From JBJXHC01 sp046160825 (GTDB taxonomy: Bacteria > Bacteroidota > Ignavibacteria > UBA10030 > UBA6906), in assembly GCA_046160825.1 (NCBI GenBank), contig JBJXHC010000080.1:1-24804 (forward strand): a stretch of DNA of 24,804 nucleotides, given 5' to 3'. Position numbers and translations under genes: made by a program. Numbering within the stretch: position 1 is the first letter of the stretch; the number at the start of each line of letters is the position of its first letter. The notes under the pieces were generated by a model. The model was not told where the DNA came from. It searched no databases and was given only the letters and a program-made list of their open reading frames with translations. Positions 8,846 through 17,181 of the stretch are shown piece by piece.

Positions 8846-8872
8846 GTTGCAGCTTCTCTCTCTTGAAAATCA

Positions 8873-8910
8873 TGCAGCCCATGACATGGTCGGATTTTAC
8901 ATGGGCTGCA
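8873..8910. repeat. Perfect 11-bp inverted repeat (hairpin 2 of gap)
   Basis: TGCAGCCCATG at 8873-8883 pairs exactly with CATGGGCTGCA at 8900-8910 over a 16-nt loop. It lies 27 bp after the first hairpin. On the minus strand the stem is followed by TGATTTTC, a weak T tract, so a terminator for the minus strand is possible but not convincing. Confidence 0.75.
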
Positions 8911-9119
8911 CGTGTCCGAACGAGTCAGCCGGTAAGTCCACTGAGGCGGTAGTGTTGCCGTCTCGGGATTTTCCTGCGGTTCGTTGGACAACAAACCGTT
9001 GTGCAAAATACAACACAGAGATTAACTGGAGATTAAGACGAGATTAAGGGAAGTTTAGGAATGAAAAAGGCGAAAAGCGAAATGTGAACTGTCGAATGAG
9101 AACCGAAGAAAATAAAAAC

Positions 9120-9902
9120 TCAAGACTCAGTATTCACTGGCGGGCTCGCTGTGTTTTGCGCGGCAACTTCTTCATGCCCGACTCCTCTCCACACTGCAAT
9201 CTGACGGATGATTTTTTCTCTGACTTCGTCACACAGAGCGGTAACATTCTTTCCGGTGCTTTCGATGGGGTCTAGAACGGCCAGCTTGATTTCTGACGAG
9301 TCGCCATAGATCCAGGTGTTTTTCGGCAGGGCGCCAAACGATCCATCAATGGCGAGAGGGAGAATGGGGATGCTATTCCTGACGGCAATATGAAATGCTC
9401 CTTCGTTAAATTTCTGAACTCGACCATCCGGTGACCGGGTTCCCTCAGGGAAGAAGATAACAGAACACGAATTCTCCAGGTACCACTTTGCCCGCAGCAA
9501 TGACTGGGCTCCTTTGCGCCTATCGCCTCGATCTACAGGAATATCTCCTGCCATTTTGAGCATCCAGCCAATGATCGGAAAACGGAACAGCTCTGTCTTC
9601 GCAAGCCACTTCATCTCCCACGGCAGTGTGCTGATCAGAGGAATGTCGGCGAACGATTGATGGTTACAGACAACAACGTAGGGGAGATGGGGATTGATAT
9701 CCAGTGAGCCGAGGGTGGAAAGATGCCACGAGGGATTTGTTCTTACCATCGTGGCGCCCAGTCGACGGAACCACAGGCCCGTGCGATAGCGCACGGGATC
9801 GCGGTCGAACAGTCGGATGATGCCAAGGATTGGAAGCCAGATCAGTATCAACAACACGGGAACGGTCCATATCCAAAGCGAACGAAGTGTTTTCACCCAC
9901 AT
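9120..9902 (-). CDS. plsC: 1-acyl-sn-glycerol-3-phosphate acyltransferase (PlsC family)
   Basis: 260 residues from ATG 9902; an in-frame TTG at 9932 would overlap the upstream stop and has no ribosome site. The protein transfers an acyl chain to lysophosphatidic acid or a related acceptor at the inner membrane. It shows one N-terminal membrane segment (about 9-30), the catalytic block HQSFAD (81-86, HxxxxD) and the glycerol-phosphate-binding block FPEGTR (151-156), followed by the usual LPLAIDGSFGALPK region. It begins 26 bp after the stop of the phosphatase gene on the same strand, so co-transcription is likely. Acceptor specificity cannot be read from the sequence; the symbol is by family. 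Confidence 0.88.
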   Translation of the reverse strand: MWVKTLRSLWIWTVPVLLILIWLPILGIIRLFDRDPVRYRTGLWFRRLGATMVRTNPSWHLSTLGSLDINPHLPYVVVCNHQSFADIPLISTLPWEMKWLAKTELFRFPIIGWMLKMAGDIPVDRGDRRKGAQSLLRAKWYLENSCSVIFFPEGTRSPDGRVQKFNEGAFHIAVRNSIPILPLAIDGSFGALPKNTWIYGDSSEIKLAVLDPIESTGKNVTALCDEVREKIIRQIAVWRGVGHEEVAAQNTASPPVNTES

Positions 9903-9928
9903 CTCAAGAAGACCCAAGTCATCAATCC

Positions 9929-12385
9929 TCAATCACTGTTCGTTCCCACTTTCACGACCACCATCGTCATATCATCGTGTTGTGGATGCCCGTCGGTGAA
10001 CTTCTCGACGTCATCGCAAATGCCTTTGATGATCTCGCTGGCCGATTTGTGCCGGTTGCGCGCAAGGGATTCCGTTAACCGCTGTTCTCCAAATTCATCT
10101 CCGGTTTCCGTCATGGCCTCGGTAAACCCATCGGTATAGAAAACGAGAACTTCACCGGAATGGAGTTGCACTTCCTGTTCTTCCAGCACGGCGTCGAATA
10201 CCTTCCCCATTTCGAGTCCGAGTGCCATGCCTTTTGGGGTAAGGAGCATGTCCTGTTTACCGCCACCCTGTGTAATGATTACCGGACATTGTCCCGCACG
10301 TGCAAACCGGATGATCTTCTTCGCAGGATCGAGTATTGCATAGAACATGCTGACGAATGAATTCCGATCAATTGTCCGGTACATCAAGCTGTTCACCTTG
10401 CTCAGCACGACCTTGGGTGAGACATTGTCTTCTGCATGCGATTGCAGAATGCCTTTCGTCAACGTCATATAAATCGCAGCGGGAACGCCCTTGCCTGAAA
10501 CATCGCCGATGGCGATGCCGATCTGCCTGCCGCCGAGGTTCACAAAGTCGTAGTAGTCGCCTCCAACCTCAAGCGCAGGAATACAGATTCCGGAGATGTC
10601 ATACCCGTCAGCGGTCGGATTTGTTTTGGGCAACAGACTCATCTGCACGCGGCGTGCGATCTCCAACTCTTTTGCCATTCTCTCACGCTCGGAGATTCGC
10701 TGTATATGTGTAGGCATTGTGGCAGGAGTGAACTCAAACCTCTTTCGCTTTACGAAACCTGCTGCGGCAATGAACATCGGTGCCACAAGCAAGAGAAGAG
10801 CCAGCCAGCGTGTCGCCACGAAACCCTCGCCCGTCGAAGTAAAGAGAGGAATGGCTTCATTGAATCCAATGATGACGAAGTTCGCCGTCAGCGTTGTCAG
10901 CAGGTCATATTTCATGAACAGATAGCTGAAGAGAAATCCGAAGAGAGCGAGAATAATATATGATTCCGTGAAGCGAAGGAATCCGAATGGCAATTCCCAA
11001 ACAACAAACGTGGTAAAACAAAAGAGGATGGTGGAGATGATGACACCCACCCAGGGGCGTTTAAACTTCTCCTTCAAATACGAAATGAAGAAGATGCGGA
11101 ACACGATCTCGGTGATGATTGCTCCGGTGATTCCTGCGAGGGCCGGCCGGACAAACGGCACCAATGCTTCCGGAGTTCCGCTCGTGCCCTGTACGAAGAT
11201 GCCGCTTTTGAACGTCGGGAGATACCACGCGAGCGCTGCTGCATAGCCGCCGAGAATGATCAACCCCCAGAGGAATCCGCGTAACACGCCTTCTGCAACA
11301 TCCAGCGTTGAAAGCTTGCCAAAGATGATGCTGTCCGCCCCTGTTAATTTTGCCGGCCAGACGCTGCGTGAGGATGATTCGCCGACGCTCCACGCCGCAA
11401 ACACCATCACACTGGCAAACACGTGGTAGATGAATACGGTGAATCCGAACATGATGATACGCGTGTTGAATCTGTTGAGATCCCCCATGCCGACGCCCGC
11501 GCCAATCACCGGATAAATATTGATCGTTGAAAGGAGGGATGCCGCAAACAGTCCGATAAAAACAAGTACCGCTGTTCTCGTTCCCACTTCACCTTCATGG
11601 TATTTCTTCAAGAACAGAATAACGATGAAGAAGAAGAGAAGAAAAAATACTGCAAACGACGATGTACTGAGGAATGTGGCAGTTGTTCCAATATCGCTGA
11701 ACTCACGCTGAAATGCTCCACTTGTTGCGTGGCTCATCCGATACCCCCCGACTTCGTTACCGAGCACCTGTACCCAGATTGTCCCTTCCAGCACGGTGTC
11801 GCGGGTGGACCACACGAACCGGTGATCCAGGCGGTTCGACTGCTGGGTTTCCGATGAAGACTTGAGATTATGTGACGCGAGATTGATCCCCTGACGCGTC
11901 AGAAATTTTTCGGCAAGTGCCCTGGCTTCTTCTCTCGGGATGGAGAGCCTCGCCGCTGAATCCTTGATAATGTGTTGGAAGCCGAGCACTCGTCCGCCGG
12001 GAGAAACCCACGCCTGAAATGATTCGGTCGATTGACTCGGAGGGACGTTTCTGTCATACCAATTCAGATACCAATGGTGGGTGGTGATCGTATCGGCGCG
12101 GATAACATTGTTTGCGTAGGCAATGCCGTTGATGGTCTGCAAATACAAATGTACTTGCCCGTTCAGATTGAACCAGGCATCCAGTTGGTACGATGAGACG
12201 TCATGGCCGAGGTTTGAAAGATACTCGCTGGCTTGGTCCATGATCTCGCCGCGAGTGTACTTGAGATCAACGGAGGCAGTTGGAGCGACTTGTTCGTACA
12301 AAGAGAAGATTGCAATTGCTCCGACCAGACCGAAGATAATCAGCAGGCCGAATTTCTTAATGATCGAATTTTCCATGACACTCAT
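9929..12385 (-). CDS. Membrane SpoIIE/RsbU-type PP2C phosphatase fused to a CPBP-like membrane domain
   Basis: 818 residues. A first membrane helix (about 12-30) is followed by an extracytoplasmic region (about 32-235) and many membrane segments between 240 and 548. The 410-510 stretch resembles a CPBP (CAAX protease-like) domain with TEIVFR (425-430), but the usual paired Glu is Thr-Glu and the later conserved His positions are not visible, so proteolysis is doubtful. A short helix (LEIARRVQMSLLP, about 574-586) links to a PP2C/SpoIIE domain (about 600-815) with intact metal motifs: GGDYYDF, GDVSGKG, YTDGFTEA and HDDMT. Such phosphatases usually dephosphorylate anti-sigma antagonists. No partner kinase or antagonist gene lies nearby. 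Start ATG 12385 lacks a ribosome site; ATG 12376 is an alternative. Confidence 0.88.
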   Translation of the reverse strand: MSVMENSIIKKFGLLIIFGLVGAIAIFSLYEQVAPTASVDLKYTRGEIMDQASEYLSNLGHDVSSYQLDAWFNLNGQVHLYLQTINGIAYANNVIRADTITTHHWYLNWYDRNVPPSQSTESFQAWVSPGGRVLGFQHIIKDSAARLSIPREEARALAEKFLTRQGINLASHNLKSSSETQQSNRLDHRFVWSTRDTVLEGTIWVQVLGNEVGGYRMSHATSGAFQREFSDIGTTATFLSTSSFAVFFLLFFFIVILFLKKYHEGEVGTRTAVLVFIGLFAASLLSTINIYPVIGAGVGMGDLNRFNTRIIMFGFTVFIYHVFASVMVFAAWSVGESSSRSVWPAKLTGADSIIFGKLSTLDVAEGVLRGFLWGLIILGGYAAALAWYLPTFKSGIFVQGTSGTPEALVPFVRPALAGITGAIITEIVFRIFFISYLKEKFKRPWVGVIISTILFCFTTFVVWELPFGFLRFTESYIILALFGFLFSYLFMKYDLLTTLTANFVIIGFNEAIPLFTSTGEGFVATRWLALLLLVAPMFIAAAGFVKRKRFEFTPATMPTHIQRISERERMAKELEIARRVQMSLLPKTNPTADGYDISGICIPALEVGGDYYDFVNLGGRQIGIAIGDVSGKGVPAAIYMTLTKGILQSHAEDNVSPKVVLSKVNSLMYRTIDRNSFVSMFYAILDPAKKIIRFARAGQCPVIITQGGGKQDMLLTPKGMALGLEMGKVFDAVLEEQEVQLHSGEVLVFYTDGFTEAMTETGDEFGEQRLTESLARNRHKSASEIIKGICDDVEKFTDGHPQHDDMTMVVVKVGTNSD

Positions 12386-12445
12386 AACAATAGGGTGGAC
12401 TGAGGCTGGATAACTGCTACAAGGTACGATTCCTTGGTGGACAAA

Positions 12446-13126
12446 TCAATTGCTAGATGCCTGGGATACTATTGGCTGAATCTGATCGGACTCATAGAAA
12501 TGGATGCCGGGAGAATGAGCCTTTGCAACATTTATCATGGCCATGGCAACGAGCTTTCCTTCAATCGCTCGGAACTTCTTCCATGGACCTATCATCATAA
12601 CACTCAGCATTTTCATTAATGGAGGAATAAACACATCCTCCCACCGAACCTCGTCCCGTTCTCCAAGCAGCATGGAGGGCCGGAATATGTGTACAGACAT
12701 GAACGGAATAGCCTTCACCGCTTCCTCTGTCTATGCCTTCAGTCGGAGATAGAAGACCGAGGAGTCATGCCGCGTACCGAGAGATGTGACAATCAAGAAT
12801 TGCGTTGCGCCGTTTCGCTGCGCTAACGTCGCGATTTGGACAGGATAGTGATAGTCTATTTTCTCGTATGCAGCCTGGGACCCGCCTGATTTCTTTCTCG
12901 TGGTTCCGAGTGTGCAGAACACATCGTCGGCTTTCATAAGCGCCGCATGCTGTGCGAGCGTTTCGAAATCCAGCACGTGTTGTTCAAGCCGCTCATGCTG
13001 AATGTCCAGCTTGCGGCGCGTGAGCACAATGACTTTGGAGTATACCGGATCATTCAGCAGAAGTTGCAGGCAGTGTTTGCCAATCAATCCCGTTGCACCG
13101 GCGAGAAGCGCTGTTCGTTGTGTCAT
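12446..13126 (-). pseudogene. NAD(P)-binding short-chain (HTATIP2-like) protein interrupted by one in-frame TAG
   Basis: The reading frame from ATG 13126 to the stop at 12446 is continuous for 226 codons except for a TAG at codon 132 (12733-12731). The N-terminal half has the dinucleotide motif AGATGLIGKH and ends in TSLG...YLRLKA, the YxxxK active-site region. The C-terminal half resumes in the same frame as TEEAVKAIPF and contains IFRPSMLLGER and GPWKKFRAIEG, as expected for atypical short-chain NAD(P)-binding proteins related to TIP30/HTATIP2 and Fmp52. In relatives the codon after K-G is typically Glu, so GAG to TAG explains the stop. Both halves look intact, so the lesion is recent, a sequencing error, or is read through. 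Confidence 0.8.
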
Positions 13127-13168
13127 GATCTCACGCGAGTTTGTAAATGGAAATTGATTCTTCCCGCA

Positions 13169-14701
13169 TTATATGAACTTTTTGACTCGTGGCCACACTT
13201 CGTGCAAGGAACCCTTCATCCCCCGGCAGATGAACACGCTGAGATTATTCTCGTACGGCAGGCAGTACTCGTTGGTTACCACTTCAGTCTCAATCACTTC
13301 ATCGAAGACCTGTTCATGATCTTCCCTGTCGCCGCCAAGAATAATCACCACGTTGACTGTGGAATCCGCCGGTCCCCACAGCCAATAATTGTTATGTCCG
13401 CTGATGGCACGTGGAATGCCGTATTTTTTTCCGAGAAAATCGATTGCTCCGCAACGGCCATAATTGTCGGTGTAAATGGTACAATGTGCCCGCTCTTCCG
13501 GCGTTAGCCGATTATAGGCACGTGCAACGGCTGCGACTTTTTCCTCCCATCCGAACCTATCGGCAAAGTGCTGGGGGAGTTTGCCAAGTTCCTGTCGCTC
13601 GGCTGCTTTCGGAGTTTGACCCAGAGCTTGGGCGTATGAGATGTACGTTTCCACCGGCAGAATGGGAAGCGCAAGCGGTGCAACGAGAATTCCACCAGTG
13701 GCAAGAAGTCCGACAAGCGCGGGTTGCACCCAACGCCGTCCTTGCCGACTGCTGAACATCTCAATGCCGACTGCTCCGGCAGCAAACAGCGCCGGATAGA
13801 TGGGACTCAGATAATACACCTTTGCTTGTTGGACTATGAACAATACCAGTATCGCAAGGTATGCCCAACCGATGATTCTCCATTTCTTCATCTCCCGGTG
13901 GAAGAACAGCATCAGTAACCCCGGGAACCAGACAAGGAAGTTGAGCGGATGAAGCTCCATCACCTGACCAAGAAGAAACTCAGCGGCAGTAATTGGAGCA
14001 TTCTTCATCGTTGTGGCGTTGTGCATAAACTCCAGCGTCGGCCAATCGTTGCCAACTTGCCAGATGATATGAGGGAGGAAGAGGAGAGCGGCGATCATAA
14101 CGCCGAGCCAGAGCCATTTCGTCACGAGCCAGCGACGATGTTCGGTGAGAAGTAGCCCGACCAGAATGCCAAAGCAGAGAAACGCCATGCTGATTTTATT
14201 CTGTAAGCCAAGTCCGGCGACCAGACCAAAGCTGAGCCACATCTTCGGGTCGTCACGCTTGATCATCACTATCACAATGTACAGGGCGAGGGACCAGAAG
14301 AAGAGATCGAAGCTGTTCATGGAATAGAAACTGGAGATACCAAGATGGACAGGAGCAATCAATGCCGCTGTGCATGCAAGCACGATAGCGCGTATGCCAC
14401 CGCCAAGCTCACGTGTCATCAGTCCGCTGAGGTAGACAGTTGCAGCGGCAGCAACCGCTGGTAGGAAGCGCAGCGCAATTATCGAGTCCCCCAGTAACGC
14501 TCTGGACACCGCGAGAATGAAGATCGAAAGAGGAGGATGATCAACGTATCCGAGAGCGAGATGTTCGCTACAGGCGATGTAATAGAATTCATCCCGGAAG
14601 TATCCATATCCGCCCAACGCATTGGCGAGGAGGTGGACCGCAAACTTGATCCCCGCAAACAGGAAGAGCACTTGCCACACTTGCTTTCCGTCATTGTTCA
14701 T
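13169..14701 (-). CDS. Integral-membrane glycosyltransferase, family 39/PMT-like
   Basis: 510 residues from ATG 14701, preferred over 14734 because GGAG lies 6 bp upstream. About a dozen hydrophobic segments occupy residues 10-350 and a soluble C-terminal region follows. The first loop carries YFRDEFYYIA (Asp37, Glu38) and GYVDHPPL (51-58), the acidic and HPPL motifs of the ArnT/PMT-type glycosyltransferases that move sugars from polyprenyl-phosphate carriers at the outer face of the membrane. The C-terminal part contains CTIYTDNYGRCGAIDF and a GHNNYWLWGP stretch common in bacterial members. The acceptor (lipid, protein or polymer) cannot be inferred, and no sugar pathway genes are adjacent. 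Confidence 0.86.
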   Translation of the reverse strand: MNNDGKQVWQVLFLFAGIKFAVHLLANALGGYGYFRDEFYYIACSEHLALGYVDHPPLSIFILAVSRALLGDSIIALRFLPAVAAAATVYLSGLMTRELGGGIRAIVLACTAALIAPVHLGISSFYSMNSFDLFFWSLALYIVIVMIKRDDPKMWLSFGLVAGLGLQNKISMAFLCFGILVGLLLTEHRRWLVTKWLWLGVMIAALLFLPHIIWQVGNDWPTLEFMHNATTMKNAPITAAEFLLGQVMELHPLNFLVWFPGLLMLFFHREMKKWRIIGWAYLAILVLFIVQQAKVYYLSPIYPALFAAGAVGIEMFSSRQGRRWVQPALVGLLATGGILVAPLALPILPVETYISYAQALGQTPKAAERQELGKLPQHFADRFGWEEKVAAVARAYNRLTPEERAHCTIYTDNYGRCGAIDFLGKKYGIPRAISGHNNYWLWGPADSTVNVVIILGGDREDHEQVFDEVIETEVVTNEYCLPYENNLSVFICRGMKGSLHEVWPRVKKFI

Positions 14702-14931
14702 GCTCACTCCAAAGAACCAAGCACCAATCTCCAATCTCCAAACAAGTCCGAAATCCTAAATCTCAAAACCCAAACAAATCCGAAATACGAAGTAAATGTG
14801 AGAAGATAAACGCAAAGAACGCGAAGGTTTTTGCAAAGGGGCGCAAAGGTCTTTTTTGAATTTTAATTTGACTCTCAACCCGTTTCCGACAATTGCTTAT
14901 TGCTTGTTGATAATTGGTAATTGGTTTTTTC
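14702..14931. repeat. AT-rich intergenic tract of degenerate GATTT/AAATC words
   Basis: The gap is filled with near-repeats such as AATCTCCAATCTCC, AATCCTAAATCTC and AAATCCGAAATACG, then a T-rich stretch. No coding frame is supported. The same style of word repetition occurs at 4713-4740 and more weakly at 2681-2715, always between genes. Confidence 0.5.
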
Positions 14932-15828
14932 CTACCATTTGCCTGACGCTCCTCCACCTCCAAAACTTCCACCACCACCGGAAAACCCTCCACCTGACGA
15001 TCCGCCACTGGATGACCAGCCGCGACCGGATGATGCAAACATGCCGGAAGAAATCCACTTCTTCTGCAACCGTTTTCCCTTCTCACTGCCTGCGAAAAAG
15101 AATTTGGAAACGATGAAGCCAACGATATACAGAACGAACAATATAACGCCCGGAGTGAAACCGAGAATGGCAGTGGGGAACAGGAACCAGAAGGGAATCA
15201 AAAAAACAAAGAGGAACCACGACTGACAACCCGTGGAGACAACAGCAATTGCTGTAAAGAGTCCCACCACCAGAAAGAACATCAGAAAGGCCACGATGCG
15301 CCCCCCGATACTGTCGCCCGATGTTCCTTCGGCGTCGTCGGCAGTGTATTCGCCTTTGATCGCAGCGAGGATTGATGTCACGCCGGCGCGCACGCCGCCA
15401 TCGAAGTCACCATCTTTGAACCGTGGGATAATTTCGTTTTGCACGATGCGGCTGCAGGTAATATCCGGCAGGCTGCCTTCAAGCCCATACCCGACTTCAA
15501 TCCGCACTTCGCGGTCATCACGCGCAACAAGCAGCAGTACGCCGTTGTCTTTTCCCTTGTGTCCGAGCTTCCATGTCTCCACAACGCGCATTGAATAGTT
15601 TTCAATCGGTTCACCATCAAGACTTACGATGGTGAGTACGGCAACCTGGTTGGAGGTCGAGTCTTCGTGTGTCTTCAACAGTGCTTCGAGATCGTCGATG
15701 GTGTTCGGGAAGAGTATCCCGGCGGTATCGTTCACTCTTCCTGAGAGAAACGGCACGTCTGCCGCGTAGAGGAATGCGGAGAAGAGGAGAAGCAGAACAG
15801 CGCACCAACATGTGGCTGTCTTACCCAT
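14932..15828 (-). CDS. Secreted TPM-domain (YgcG-like) protein with Gly/Ser-rich tail
   Basis: 298 residues from ATG 15828, chosen because it starts a signal peptide (residues 1-22, ending LYAAD) while the longer frame to 15885 does not. The TPM domain (about 30-155) contains NDTAGIL, VAVLTIVSLDG and the GVLLLVARDDREVRIEVGYG core. Two or three hydrophobic segments follow (about 175-245) and the last 35 residues are a GGGG/SGGG-rich tail, the classic YgcG arrangement. The gene overlaps the upstream TPM gene by 8 bp, so the two are translated as a unit. TPM proteins are usually found with LemA, which is absent here. Biochemical role is poorly defined. Confidence 0.88.
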   Translation of the reverse strand: MGKTATCWCAVLLLLFSAFLYAADVPFLSGRVNDTAGILFPNTIDDLEALLKTHEDSTSNQVAVLTIVSLDGEPIENYSMRVVETWKLGHKGKDNGVLLLVARDDREVRIEVGYGLEGSLPDITCSRIVQNEIIPRFKDGDFDGGVRAGVTSILAAIKGEYTADDAEGTSGDSIGGRIVAFLMFFLVVGLFTAIAVVSTGCQSWFLFVFLIPFWFLFPTAILGFTPGVILFVLYIVGFIVSKFFFAGSEKGKRLQKKWISSGMFASSGRGWSSSGGSSGGGFSGGGGSFGGGGASGKW

Positions 15829-16471
15829 CGGTACGGAGCGTATTGGGAAGTTCGTTCGTGTCATCGGACGGTCGTGCCACACCATGTTTCTTCAGCAGTT
15901 CACCGCACATCGTCAATCCTTCGATCAAGCCTTCGACTTTCCGGCCAGACCGGATTCCCTCGGTGATGCGTTGCACGACGGCATCCCACTCGGATTTTTG
16001 TACTTTCGCATTGATGCCGGAATCGCCCACGACAAGCACGCGATGCTCAAGTACACTGACGAAGACCAGGATTCCCGTTCGACCGCGTGTATTGAACACT
16101 TCTTCCGAAAGAAATGCCTCTTCGGCGCGTTGTTCAACACGCCGATCCATCAGTGCATTGCCGGCGAGGAGGCGTTTCAGCGGAGAAATGTATCTTCCGG
16201 CGAGCCACCCAAGGGCCGTACAGACGAGCGTTGCGACCGCAAGCTCCATCGCATCATACTCGATCCAGCGGTTGGTAAAAACACGCAGAGCGAGGACGAT
16301 GGTGAGGGGCACAAGGCCCAACAACAGGGCACTCCGCAAGTCTGCCTCGTCGTAGTCGTCGCTTTGCTCCACGATGTACGGGACGACTTCGCCCGAGGTT
16401 TTGCTTTCCGCAGTTTGTACCGCCGTCTTTATGCGTTCGAGATCAGCGTCAGAGAAGAATCGTTGAGACAT
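15821..16471 (-). CDS. TPM-domain membrane protein
   Basis: 216 residues. An N-terminal acidic helix (SDADLERIKTAVQTAESKTSGEVVPYIV) precedes two membrane segments (about 48-62 and 74-92). The rest is a TPM domain with FNTRGRTGILVFVSVLEHRVLVVGD and a long C-terminal helix. This is the second protein of the common LemA-TPM-TPM operon, where one partner is secreted with a Gly-rich tail and the other has the TPM core split by membrane helices. Its stop overlaps the start of the Gly-rich partner. No clear ribosome site precedes ATG 16471. Confidence 0.85.
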   Translation of the reverse strand: MSQRFFSDADLERIKTAVQTAESKTSGEVVPYIVEQSDDYDEADLRSALLLGLVPLTIVLALRVFTNRWIEYDAMELAVATLVCTALGWLAGRYISPLKRLLAGNALMDRRVEQRAEEAFLSEEVFNTRGRTGILVFVSVLEHRVLVVGDSGINAKVQKSEWDAVVQRITEGIRSGRKVEGLIEGLTMCGELLKKHGVARPSDDTNELPNTLRTDG

Positions 16472-16682
16472 GTGTTATTTTCCGGGCTCTTAATTGAATT
16501 GAAGAACGGGAATATGGTATGGAAGAATCAGCGGGGATGCAAGAAGCGTGTGGAGGGGGAGGAAGATGGGGATCGCATCTCTTTTTTGGATCTTTGGGTA
16601 TTGTACTGGTTTGCATTGTCCCCCCAAGTTCGTAATTTATTGAAGTCTTAATGGAAATTCTGTGTCTGGTTCGCAGTGTGCG
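16472..16682. other. Intergenic stretch; divergent promoter region
   Basis: Sits between the divergent TPM operon and the repeat-flanked GIY-YIG gene. No supported reading frame. It includes a GGGGGAGGAAGATGGGG purine run and TTTTTT, with no confident promoter motif on either strand. Confidence 0.4.
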
Positions 16683-16747
16683 GTGTCTTCGACAAACTCA
16701 GACACGCGGCAAATTGAGAAAGGTGGTTGAGCTTGCCGAAACCACCT
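16683..16747 (+). repeat. Direct repeat copy 1 flanking the GIY-YIG gene, with internal inverted arms
   Basis: 65 bp that matches the second copy at 17115-17180 except for four substitutions and one gap by my alignment. Inside it, TTCGACAAACTCA (16688-16700) is nearly the reverse complement of TGAGCTTGCCGAA (16728-16740), and GGTGGTT (16722-16728) pairs with AACCACC (16740-16746). The copy ends 17 bp before the nuclease ATG. Confidence 0.85.
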
Positions 16748-16764
16748 CACATAGGAGAGAACCT

Positions 16765-17091
16765 ATGAAGGGCTGGATGTACATCCTCGAATGCGCTGAC
16801 GGCAGTTACTACACAGGCAGCACCAACAATCTCGAGTTGCGATTGGCACAGCATCACGATGGCGAAGGAGCTAATCACACGAAAAAACGTTTGCCTGTGA
16901 AGCTCGTTTACTTTGAAGAGTACAACCGAATTGATCAGGCTTTCTACAGAGAGAAACAAGTGCAGGGTTGGAGCAGAAAAAAGAAAGAAGCGCTGATAAA
17001 CGGAAAACATGGGTTGCTTCCCGAGTTGGCGAAAAACTATGCGCAGTTTCCTCGTACTTTGTCCCCGGCAAGTCCGAAAAGCAACCAGTGA
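16765..17091 (+). CDS. Small GIY-YIG nuclease-domain protein (UPF0213/YhbQ-like)
   Basis: 108 residues from ATG 16765, set by AGGAGAGA at 16753-16760; a frame extending to 16651 runs through the flanking repeat and is not used. The protein is essentially one GIY-YIG domain: WMYILECADGSYYTGST (4-20, with the MYIL and YYTG pair replacing the literal GIY and YIG), a catalytic-type Arg in LELRLAQH, the family's KRLPVKLVYFEE and a Glu in the AFYREKQVQGW segment. Known relatives are structure-specific or nonspecific nucleases of unclear cell role. It is flanked on both sides by the same 65/66-bp repeat, unlike any neighbour, and is convergent with the next gene. Confidence 0.9.
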   Translation: MKGWMYILECADGSYYTGSTNNLELRLAQHHDGEGANHTKKRLPVKLVYFEEYNRIDQAFYREKQVQGWSRKKKEALINGKHGLLPELAKNYAQFPRTLSPASPKSNQ

Positions 17092-17114
17092 CGTGCGGAC
17101 GATGTTGTTTTGCA

Positions 17115-17180
17115 GTGTCTTCGACAGGCTCAGACACCGCTGCAAATTGAGAAAGGTGGTTGAGCTTGTCGAAACCACCT
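17115..17180 (+). repeat. Direct repeat copy 2 flanking the GIY-YIG gene, with internal inverted arms
   Basis: 66 bp, same orientation as the copy at 16683-16747 and offset by 432 bp. The arms are better preserved here: TTCGACAGGCTCA (17120-17132) against TGAGCTTGTCGAA (17161-17173), one mismatch in 13. It begins 23 bp after the nuclease stop and ends 1 bp before the end of the convergent membrane protein gene. Confidence 0.85.
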
Positions 17181-17181
17181 G

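Larger units (their letters stand above)
8602..9119. other. 518-bp gene-free gap between convergent genes, with two inverted repeats
   Basis: No reading frame here has a ribosome site, family motif or plausible composition. The stretch holds a small GGGAAC/GTTCCC stem right after the protease stop (8610-8626) and two larger perfect inverted repeats (8795-8845 and 8873-8910), listed separately. The last 120 bp is AG-rich with repeated GATTAA words and nothing recognisable. Both flanking genes point inward, so no promoter is needed here, which makes the length and structure noteworthy. Confidence 0.55.

Noticed and set aside
15812..16651. 279-codon plus-strand frame opposite the TPM gene
   Set aside because: Antisense shadow of a motif-supported gene; composition is unlike the other proteins and no ribosome site is seen.
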